From contig JALAHE010000117.1 in the NCBI GenBank assembly GCA_022712075.1, forward strand, positions 1-20,257: a stretch of DNA of 20,257 bases, written 5' to 3'. The DNA comes from Galactobacter sp. Its GTDB lineage: Bacteria; Actinomycetota; Actinomycetes; Actinomycetales; Micrococcaceae. This document shows positions 14,567 through 20,257 of the stretch, one piece after another (position 1 is the first letter of the stretch; every line of letters begins with the position of its first letter). The notes beneath the pieces were generated by a model, which saw nothing but the letters and a program-made list of their open reading frames with translations, had not been told where the DNA came from and did no database searches. Made by a program: the position numbers and the translations under genes.

Positions 14567-16161
14567 GCGCGACCGCCGCGCCCCCGAGCGCGCTTCGGCA
14601 GATCGCCCACGCCGTGGCTGCGCCCTTTGTGCGAGGCCTGAGCGTCAGGGCGGCGATGCTGCTGGGCGTCATCGCCTCGATCGTGGGCATGGTTGCCTCG
14701 TGGGGCGTCGGTTTCATGCCGTCCGTGCAGGGCTCGTGGCTCGCGACGCTTGGCGCCCTGCGCCCCCTGCGCGTGGACGACGGCGGACCGCTCGCGTGCG
14801 CCCTGCTCATGGTGCTCAGCGCCGCGGCGTTGTACTTCGCTTGGCTCCAGCTGGCGCCCCATGCCCCGCGTGAGGGCGGGTTGCGGCTCATGCGGCGCGC
14901 CACGCTCTGGTGGTCGCTTCCGTGGCTTGCCGCCTTCCCCGTCATGAGCCGCGACGTGTACTCATACGCGGCCCAGGGGCGCTTGCTCATGCTGGGGCAG
15001 GATCCCTACCACGACGCCGTCGGGCAGATGCCCGGCTGGTTGGCGCAGGGTTCCGACGTGCTGTGGGCTCAATCGAGTTCCCCGTACGGCCCGCTGTTCC
15101 TGCTCGTGGCCGAGGCGGTGCAGGCGGTCTCCGCCTGGCGCCCCGAGTTCTACGTGACGCTCTTCCGGCTGCTCTCCTTCGGGGGAGTGGTGCTGTGCCT
15201 GTGGATCCTGCCGCGCCTGGCCAAGCACACCGGTGTGGACGGAGGTTGGTTGCTGTGGCTCGTCTGCGCCAACCCGCTGTTCCTGTACTCCATGGTCGCT
15301 AGCGCCCACAACGACTCCATCATGGTGGCCCTGCTCGTGTGGGCCTTCCTTGCCGCCATGCAGGGAAGGCGCTGGCAGGCGCTGCTCCTCGCGGCCGCCT
15401 CCATCGCCGTCAAACCCATCGTGATCCTGGCGCTGCCCTTCCTCGGGCTCGTCCTGGCCGGGCGCGCCGCGTCGTGGAAGCAGCGCTTCATGTGGTGGGC
15501 CCTGACCGGCGCGGCGGTCGGCGCGGTCCTGGCCGTGTTGGGTGCCGTGTCCGGGCTGTGGTTCGGATGGATCGGCGCTATGGCCGGTCAGGGCTCGGCC
15601 GCCTTCCCGTTTGCGCCCTACGGACTCATCGGCTTGGGGCTCGGCTGGCTCGTGTCGCTCGTGGGCGGAGCGGCGGCCGGCGTCACGGTGCAGTCGGCGT
15701 TCTACGCGCTGGGCAAGGTGGTGGCGGTCGGTGCCGCCTTCTGGCTCGCCCTGCGCCGGCCGGGCGGCTCGCCGCTGTTCCACACCGGCATCGTCCTCTT
15801 GCTTGCCGTGCTCCTGAATCCGGTGATCCAGCCCTGGTACCTGTTCTGGTTCCTTCCGTTCCTTGCGGTGACTCGCGCCCTGTACGGAGCCACCGAGCAG
15901 ATCATCATCCTGGTCTCGGGTGTCCTGAGCATCTGGTGCCTCGTGGACCAGCTCTCCCTGCCCGAATGGGTTCCAGGCCTGCTCATCAAGGGCATCGCCG
16001 TGGCCGTGGGCTACGTCGTGCTCACGTTGCTCGTGTACGCGAGCCCGGCCCACCGCGGCGTTTTCTCCGCCGCCGCCCGCGGCGGAAGGTGGACTCTCCG
16101 CCACCAGCCGCGCTCGGTGGCGCGCTTCGTGCGCCACCCCTCGAGCGTCGTCGAGCCTTAG
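14563..16161 (+). CDS. MptB-like polyprenol-phosphomannose-dependent mannosyltransferase, copy 2
   Basis: A 532-aa paralogue of the preceding gene, sharing motifs in the same order: MSRDVYSYAAQGR (D131), GQDPY, SPYGPLFLLV (YGPLF at 175-179), ANPLFLYSMVASAHNDS, AVKPI and IQPWYLFWFLPF. The N-terminus (1-27) is a cytoplasmic extension before the first membrane segment, and the C-terminus ends in a basic Arg-rich tail. The ATG overlaps the stop of copy 1 (ATGA), so translation is coupled and similar amounts of both proteins are expected. The sequences have diverged widely outside the motifs, so this is an old duplication with probably different acceptors, as for MptA and MptB. An in-frame upstream start would run back into copy 1 and is rejected. 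Confidence 0.85.
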   Translation: MSATAAPPSALRQIAHAVAAPFVRGLSVRAAMLLGVIASIVGMVASWGVGFMPSVQGSWLATLGALRPLRVDDGGPLACALLMVLSAAALYFAWLQLAPHAPREGGLRLMRRATLWWSLPWLAAFPVMSRDVYSYAAQGRLLMLGQDPYHDAVGQMPGWLAQGSDVLWAQSSSPYGPLFLLVAEAVQAVSAWRPEFYVTLFRLLSFGGVVLCLWILPRLAKHTGVDGGWLLWLVCANPLFLYSMVASAHNDSIMVALLVWAFLAAMQGRRWQALLLAAASIAVKPIVILALPFLGLVLAGRAASWKQRFMWWALTGAAVGAVLAVLGAVSGLWFGWIGAMAGQGSAAFPFAPYGLIGLGLGWLVSLVGGAAAGVTVQSAFYALGKVVAVGAAFWLALRRPGGSPLFHTGIVLLLAVLLNPVIQPWYLFWFLPFLAVTRALYGATEQIIILVSGVLSIWCLVDQLSLPEWVPGLLIKGIAVAVGYVVLTLLVYASPAHRGVFSAAARGGRWTLRHQPRSVARFVRHPSSVVEP

Positions 16162-16210
16162 TCTCTTTCCCCGTCAGCCGGACAGCCGGTCAAACATCGG
16201 AGCCTCACCC

Positions 16211-17539
16211 GTGTCATCCTTCACCCGCCGCTTCTCCCAAGGCACCTGGCCGCAGCGCCCAGTGGTGCTGGGGCTGATCGCCCTGACCATGCTTGGGTGG
16301 GTGCTCGCCTTCCTGGTGCGGCAACAGTGCCGCGTGAATGGCTGGGACGGCGCGGCGCAGTTCCAGGGGCTGTGCTACTCCGACTTCGCCCACCTGTTCG
16401 GGGAGCGCGGCCTCGCCGATCGGCTCTTCCCGTTCTACACGGGGCTGCCGATCGAGCAGGCCATGGAGTACCCGGCGCTGCTGGCGGTGATCACCGGGCT
16501 GACGGCCTGGATGATCCCGGGGACAGGGATGGACGCAGCGCGTCAGCTCGCGTACTTCGACCTGAACACGCTGCTGTCCTTCCTGTGCTGGCTGGCCATC
16601 GTGCTGCTCGTGGCGGCGCTCATGCCCAAGCGCCCGCAGGTAGCGGCCATGGTGGCCATCGCGCCGGGGATCATCCTGAACGCCTCGCTGAACTGGGACC
16701 TCTGGGCCGTCCTGTTCATGGTGATCGGCCTGTGGTTCTTTGCGAAGGCCAAGCCCGTCTGGGCCGGCATCTTCCTTGGCCTCGGCGCCGCCGCCAAGCT
16801 GTTCCCGCTCTTCGCGCTCGGTGCCGTGCTCGTCCTGGCCTGGCGCACCGGCAAGTGGGGGGTCTTCGTGAAGACCACCGTGGCCTTGGTCCTGACCTGG
16901 CTCGCCGTCAACGTGCCGTTCGCGCTGACCGCCTTCGATGAGTGGAGCCGTTTCTACACCTTCTCGGGTGACCGCCCCGTCTCCTTCTCCTCGATCTGGC
17001 TTTCGGTGTCGTGGATCGGCGGCAGCGGCGAGTTCTACGGCATGCTGGCCAACGGCTCCTTCGGGCTGCTCTGCCTCGCCATCGCCTGGCTTGGCCTCAC
17101 CGCGAAGCGCCGCCCGCGGATGGCGCAGTTGGTGTTCCTCATCGTGCTGGCGTTTGTGCTGACCAACAAGGTGTACTCGCCGCAGTTCGTGATGTGGCTG
17201 ATCCCGCTCTACGTGCTGGCGCGGCCCAACTGGAAGTCGTTCTGGTGGTGGATGGCCGCCGAGGTCTTCCACTGGATCCCCGTGTGGCTCAACCTGGCCA
17301 TCATCAACGGGGCCGACTACGGGGCCTTCGGCAACGGCGCTGTGTTCGCTTGGTACGGGGCCGGCATCGCCGTTCACTCGATCGCCCTCATCGCCCTCGG
17401 CGTGCAGGTCGTGAGGGACGTGCGGGACCCGCGCCGCGACGTCGTGCGCGCCGGTGGACTCGATGACCCACACGGCGGGGCCTTCGACGGCACGCCCGAC
17501 GCGTCGGCCTGGCCGGTGTCGCGGGCCCAGCGGGCCTGA
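16211..17539 (+). CDS. GT87-like membrane glycosyltransferase (GT-C fold)
   Basis: A 442-aa polytopic protein resembling glycosyltransferase family 87 (former DUF2029; PimE belongs here), which use polyprenyl-phosphate mannose. After membrane segment 1 (about 18-38) the external loop holds CYSDFAHLF with the likely catalytic Asp near residue 57, then the family's EYPAL near 81-85, LNASLNWDLWAVLF, AAAKLFPLF and LTNKVYSPQFVMWLIP. The tail after about residue 400 is soluble and variable. GTG 16211 has GGAG at 16199-16202 with good spacing. Only 49 bases separate it from the MptB-like pair, with no terminator, so the three are probably one operon for mannan or lipoglycan building. Confidence 0.82.
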   Translation: MSSFTRRFSQGTWPQRPVVLGLIALTMLGWVLAFLVRQQCRVNGWDGAAQFQGLCYSDFAHLFGERGLADRLFPFYTGLPIEQAMEYPALLAVITGLTAWMIPGTGMDAARQLAYFDLNTLLSFLCWLAIVLLVAALMPKRPQVAAMVAIAPGIILNASLNWDLWAVLFMVIGLWFFAKAKPVWAGIFLGLGAAAKLFPLFALGAVLVLAWRTGKWGVFVKTTVALVLTWLAVNVPFALTAFDEWSRFYTFSGDRPVSFSSIWLSVSWIGGSGEFYGMLANGSFGLLCLAIAWLGLTAKRRPRMAQLVFLIVLAFVLTNKVYSPQFVMWLIPLYVLARPNWKSFWWWMAAEVFHWIPVWLNLAIINGADYGAFGNGAVFAWYGAGIAVHSIALIALGVQVVRDVRDPRRDVVRAGGLDDPHGGAFDGTPDASAWPVSRAQRA

Positions 17540-17545
17540 GACTGG

Positions 17546-17551
17546 TAGCGT
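17546..17551 (+). promoter_or_regulatory. Candidate -10 hexamer of the RelA/SpoT-domain gene
   Basis: TAGCGT, 63 bases before the chosen start. A 7-bp hairpin (TGCGGCC 17555-17561 with GGCCGCA 17567-17573) lies just downstream and could be either a leader structure or a weak terminator of the GT87-like gene. No -35 is recognised. Confidence 0.35.
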
Positions 17552-17614
17552 GAATGCGGCCGAGCCGGCCGCACTGGCTGCGCGCTGGCGCACCGCATCG
17601 ATCGAGGGATGAGC

Positions 17615-18709
17615 ATGGCACAGGCGTGGAAGCAGCTGGATGGGGCGCTCAAGGAGCGGGTTGTCTCCAGCGTCGATGCCTATCGTGCGGTGCGGCCCGA
17701 ACTTGAGGACGTCACAGAGCACCTGCGCAACGAGGTTGCCGCTCTGTTCGACGACAGCGAGGTCACGCCGCTCTTCGTCACGGCACGCACCAAGTCGGTG
17801 GAGTCCTTCCGCCAGAAGGCCTCCCGCACCGTCTTCACGAAGGAGGACGGGCAGGACCGGGAACTCGAGTTCCCCGAGCCGCTGGATCAGTTGCACGACC
17901 TCGTGGGGGTGCGCGTCATCGTCATGCTGCCGCGCGATGTGCGCGAGGCGGCGGCGATCATCAAACGCCGCCGCGGGCCCTTCTACTGCCAGTCGGATCG
18001 CGAAAAGGACATCGGCTCGCTCGAATCCGGGACCTACGGCTACTCGAGCCGTCACCTGATCCTCATCCCGCGGCACGACGACGCCGTTGACGGCTTTGTG
18101 GAACGTCACCCCCGGGGCGAGTTGCCCTTTGTCTTTGAGGTGCAGATCCGCACGATCCTCGCCCACGCGTGGAGCGAGATCGAGCACGACATCCGCTTCA
18201 AGCGCAAGGACCAGCGCGCCTGGAGCCCCCACCTGGACCGGCAATTCACGGCCTCGGCGGCCATGCTCGAGTCGGTCGAGGGGATCTTCACGGACATCGA
18301 CGAACGCCACCAGGCGATCCGCTCCTACTGGGACAACCAGGGCGCGGGGGCCGAGGAGCTGACGCCCGAGATGGTCGGGGAGATCTGGCGCACGCTGTGG
18401 CCGCACCTCGACCGCAAGCGCGACAGCGACTGGGAGTGGGCGCTCGAGCTGCTGCGAGCCCACGGCATCGAGACGCCGCGCGCGCTCGTGGAGCTCTTGG
18501 ACTCGGGGAACATCCGCAGCGTGCGCAGCGCGCTGGATCACCGGTACTCGCCCGGGCCGGATCGGCTCCTCGACGACCTGCTCCTGTGGACCTACGGGCG
18601 CGAGCACATCCAGAAGACGGCGGGGGATGACCCCCAGCGGCGTTCCTCGCTCACGCGGCGGCTGCAGCAGATGCGCACCTTCGATCGCTCGCGGCGACCG
18701 GCGGAGTAA
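17615..18709 (+). CDS. RelA/SpoT-domain protein, probable small alarmone (p)ppGpp synthetase
   Basis: Likely makes (p)ppGpp-type alarmones by moving pyrophosphate from ATP to GTP or GDP. Residues about 50-200 form the RelA/SpoT synthetase domain: TARTKSVESFRQK (57-69), DLVGVRVIV (95-103), YGYSSRHLILI (141-151), and FEVQIRTILAHAWSEIEHDI (174-193) with the metal-binding Glu. No N-terminal HD hydrolase or TGS/ACT region is present, so it is a synthetase-only protein. It differs from YjbM/YwaC in a ~165-residue helical C-terminal extension and in SSRH where GY(R/Q)S(L/I)H is usual. ATG 17615 lies five bases after GAGGGA; ATG 17609 would add MS but leaves no spacing. It is convergent with the next gene. 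Confidence 0.82.
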   Translation: MAQAWKQLDGALKERVVSSVDAYRAVRPELEDVTEHLRNEVAALFDDSEVTPLFVTARTKSVESFRQKASRTVFTKEDGQDRELEFPEPLDQLHDLVGVRVIVMLPRDVREAAAIIKRRRGPFYCQSDREKDIGSLESGTYGYSSRHLILIPRHDDAVDGFVERHPRGELPFVFEVQIRTILAHAWSEIEHDIRFKRKDQRAWSPHLDRQFTASAAMLESVEGIFTDIDERHQAIRSYWDNQGAGAEELTPEMVGEIWRTLWPHLDRKRDSDWEWALELLRAHGIETPRALVELLDSGNIRSVRSALDHRYSPGPDRLLDDLLLWTYGREHIQKTAGDDPQRRSSLTRRLQQMRTFDRSRRPAE

Positions 18710-18723
18710 AAAGGGGCGACGAC

Positions 18724-18745
18724 GCTCGGCACGTGGGTGCCGAGC
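18724..18745. terminator. Hairpin between the convergent RelA/SpoT-domain and beta-helix genes
   Basis: GCTCGGCAC (18724-18732) pairs perfectly with GTGCCGAGC (18737-18745) around a GTGG loop. It lies 15 bases after one stop and 27 beyond the other, so it may serve both. Confidence 0.7.
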
Positions 18746-18772
18746 CGTCACCGGGAGCGGGGCCGAGCCCGA

Positions 18773-19381
18773 TTAGCGGGAGGCGGCGAGGGACTCGCGG
18801 TCCCAACTGACCTTGCGCACCGCGGTGGCGGGCAGGCCGCGCACCAGCTGACCGCCCGCCCCGGCGACGTCGACGATGGGCGTGAGCTCCAGGACGGCGC
18901 CGTCGCCGATGACGGCGCCCGCGCGCACCTCGGCGCCGCGCATAATCCAGACGCGTTCGCCGATCGTGACGTCGTGGCGGCGCTCGCCCGAGACGGGGCC
19001 GAGGCCGCGCGAATCATCGGCCACGATGCCGACGTTGGTGCCGAGGTGTGAACCGTCGCCGATGCGCACATGAGCGCCCGGGGCAGCGACCACGGTGAGG
19101 GTCTTCTCCGAGGTGACGCCAGCGCCGATCTCGATCGTGGCGCCCGCGCCGACCGTCAGGTCCAGGCTCAGGTGCTCGCCGGGCTCCAGCGCGCCGATGA
19201 CCACCTGGGCATCGTCGCCGCGGAAGCGGATGGTCACCTTGTCCAGGCGGGTGGTCCCGTCCACGACCAGGCGGTTGTGGCGGCCGGCGAAATTCACCGT
19301 GGCACGCGGGTCCAGGGCTCCCTCGTGGGCCACAAGGTTGCCGCGCTCGTCGATGGGCCTGGTGCGAAAATCGGTGCTCAC
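18773..19381 (-). CDS. Left-handed beta-helix (hexapeptide-repeat) protein, acyltransferase-like
   Basis: A protein of 202 residues from the chosen start, built of hexapeptide-like turns: VGAGATIEIGAGV, APGAHVRIGDGSHLGTNVGIVAD, HDVTIGERVWIMRGAEVRAGAVIGDGAVL, then VRGLPATAVRKVSWD. This coil architecture is that of LbH acyltransferases such as WcaF/LacA-type O-acetyltransferases, in which residues near the IGERVWI turn and the final GLPA(T)AV(R)K loop form the active site. The donor, acceptor and reaction are unknown; a role in modifying an envelope sugar would fit the neighbourhood but is speculation. Two GTGs compete: 19387 and 19381 (coding strand). A TAGTTT hexamer lies directly upstream and a transcript from it would start at 19381, hence the choice. 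No ribosome binding site is seen. Confidence 0.75.
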   Translation of the reverse strand: MSTDFRTRPIDERGNLVAHEGALDPRATVNFAGRHNRLVVDGTTRLDKVTIRFRGDDAQVVIGALEPGEHLSLDLTVGAGATIEIGAGVTSEKTLTVVAAPGAHVRIGDGSHLGTNVGIVADDSRGLGPVSGERRHDVTIGERVWIMRGAEVRAGAVIGDGAVLELTPIVDVAGAGGQLVRGLPATAVRKVSWDRESLAASR

Positions 19382-19506
19382 GCGCACGAAACTATCACCC
19401 CGCGAGGCCCGGCGTCCGGCCCCACGCTCAAGTTGCCCCAGGAGGTGCGTTCCGGGGGCGGCGACACGCGCTGTCGCGGTGAGGGCAGGGCGGCGAGAGA
19501 AACGCG

Positions 19507-19538
19507 GTGGGCCCCGCGACGTGCTTCGCGGGGCCCAC
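19507..19538 (-). terminator. Hairpin terminator after tRNA-Arg
   Basis: A perfect 12-bp stem (19507-19518 with 19527-19538) and an 8-base loop, just beyond the 3' end of tRNA-Arg on the minus strand, followed by CGCGTTTCTC. The stretch 19388-19506 towards the beta-helix gene shows only a short GCGACA/TGTCGC dyad. Confidence 0.8.
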
Positions 19539-19543
19539 GACGG

Positions 19544-19617
19544 TGCCCCCAGCGCGATTCGAACGCGCGACCGGTGGATTAGAAGGCCACTGCTCTATCC
19601 AGCTGAGCTATGGGGGC
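19544..19617 (-). tRNA. tRNA-Arg (anticodon TCT)
   Basis: The minus strand folds as a tRNA: acceptor GCCCCCA with TGGGGGC, D arm GCTC/GAGC, T arm GCGCG-TTCGAAT-CGCGC, discriminator A73, no full encoded CCA (ACCG follows). The anticodon loop CTTCTAA gives TCT, reading AGA. The anticodon stem GTGGC/TCCAC has four normal pairs and a C-T mismatch at 31-39. A TATGCT hexamer (complement of 19643-19648) may be the promoter -10. Confidence 0.94.
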
Positions 19618-19642
19618 AAACGGCGCAATGCGCCGCACGGAA

Positions 19643-19648
19643 AGCATA
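19643..19648 (-). promoter_or_regulatory. Candidate -10 hexamer of tRNA-Arg
   Basis: The minus strand reads TATGCT 25 bases before the mature 5' end. A GGCGC/GCGCC dyad (19622-19634 region) lies in the short leader. No clear -35. Confidence 0.35.
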
Positions 19649-19819
19649 TCTTCCCCCGCGCGCTTCCCTCACATCGGCGGTTTTGTGCGCGGTTATCCAC
19701 GGCGGGGATGGGCGGCCACCCGGGCGCTCCTCGGCGCGGGCACGCTGGTTGGAGTCCGGCGCAGGGCCGGGCCAAGAGCAAGGACGGGACGGCCGGGGCG
19801 CTGGCCCCGAGGAGGAATC

Positions 19820-20257
19820 ATGAACGAGACGATGATCGTGCGCGGATTCGTGGCCACTGAGCCGGCGCTGCGCGTTTTGGAGAGCGGGCTGCACGTGGTG
19901 AGCTTCCGGCTTGGATCCACGCCCAGACGCTTCGACAAGGCCACGTCGGCCTGGGTGGATGGAGAGACGAGCTGGTACACCGTCTCTTGCTTCCGGGAGC
20001 TCGCGGTCAACGCGCAGGTCTCCCTCAAGAAGGGGCAGCCGGTGATCGTGCTCGGGCGGCTCAAGGTGCGCCAGTTCGCCCGCAGCGACGGCAGCCCGGG
20101 GGTGAGCGTGGAGCTGGACGCCGAGACGCTGGGACACGATCTGCGCTTCGGGGCCGGCACGTTCGGGCGGACCCACCGGGAGCAGCCCGCCGCGGAGACG
20201 CCGGTCGGCGGGGCAGACGCGTCCGACGGCGCGGGGGCGGCCGCCGGCGCTCAGGCC
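19820..20257 (+). CDS. ssb: Single-stranded DNA-binding protein (OB fold), 3' end cut by the window
   Basis: The reading frame is open from ATG 19820 to the last base (146 codons, no stop). Residues 1-105 resemble the SSB OB fold: MNETMIVRGFVATEPALRVL, VVSFRLGSTPRRFD, SWYTVSCFRELAVNAQVSLK and KGQPVIVLGRLKVRQF, where the WY-x-V-x-C-F pattern and the KGqPVIVxGRL strand are typical. After about residue 112 it changes to an Ala/Gly/Pro-rich linker that normally leads to an acidic tip, not visible here. It looks more like the second, short SSB paralogue of actinobacteria than the essential one beside rpsF. AGGAGG (19810-19815) precedes the ATG. The leader (19618-19819) contains one DnaA-box-like TTATCCAC. 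Confidence 0.85.
   Translation, partial: MNETMIVRGFVATEPALRVLESGLHVVSFRLGSTPRRFDKATSAWVDGETSWYTVSCFRELAVNAQVSLKKGQPVIVLGRLKVRQFARSDGSPGVSVELDAETLGHDLRFGAGTFGRTHREQPAAETPVGGADASDGAGAAAGAQA

Noticed and set aside
16214..18751. An 845-codon open frame on the minus strand opposite the GT87-like and RelA/SpoT-domain genes
   Set aside because: Its composition is Arg/Gly/His/Glu-rich low-complexity text typical of antisense frames in GC-rich DNA, and it lies opposite two well-supported genes.
19693..19700. TTATCCAC as a DnaA box or replication origin signal
   Set aside because: A single 8-base near-match without neighbours, AT-rich DNA, dnaA or dnaN is not evidence for an origin.
1..20257. CRISPR arrays, insertion sequences, prophage or integrase sites
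   Set aside because: No regularly spaced repeats, transposase motifs or terminal inverted repeats were seen; both tRNA genes lack a duplicated 3' end that would mark an integrated element.

Overview
This is a GC-rich window from an actinobacterium. The evidence is the long GapB-type glyceraldehyde-3-phosphate dehydrogenase, two MptB-like polyprenol-phosphomannose-dependent mannosyltransferases, oligoribonuclease next to tRNA-His, tRNAs without an encoded CCA end, frequent GTG starts and signs of leaderless transcription. A member of the Actinomycetaceae or a relative would fit, but the genus cannot be fixed from sequence alone.

Layout. (1) Positions 1-3470 hold the end of a sugar-uptake operon: an inner-membrane ABC permease, a GH1 beta-glycosidase overlapping its end, and a LacI-type repressor closed by a strong hairpin. 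Together they suggest import and hydrolysis of a beta-glucoside, with the repressor as local controller. (2) 3500-4890 holds a monocistronic secreted protein with two tandem Ig-like repeats and an unrecognised, very acidic C-terminal region. (3) 4920-6593 is gap, with a CRP-like dyad and a -10 hexamer upstream. (4) def (peptide deformylase) lies on the minus strand at 6673-7248. (5) 7366-10472 holds a phenol-hydroxylase-like flavoprotein monooxygenase preceded by a large imperfect palindrome, then an AraC-family regulator. (6) 10532-17539 is dominated by membrane glycosyltransferases of the GT-C fold: a GT39-like protein (probably leaderless), two translationally coupled MptB-like paralogues, and a GT87-like enzyme. 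This is probably a cell-envelope mannan/lipoglycan locus. It is interrupted on the minus strand by orn and tRNA-His. (7) 17546-18745 encodes a RelA/SpoT-domain alarmone synthetase-like protein without a hydrolase domain. (8) A left-handed beta-helix protein and tRNA-Arg(UCU) lie on the minus strand. (9) The window ends inside an SSB-like OB-fold gene on the plus strand.

Transcription units are clearly separated: nearly every one ends in a long GC-rich perfect hairpin, and several candidate promoters share a TAGnnT hexamer. No mobile element, CRISPR array or prophage gene was seen. No wholly new system is obvious. The best leads are the charge-polarised Ig-repeat protein, the palindromic operator plus shared promoter element, the paired GT-C paralogues, and the divergent alarmone synthetase.
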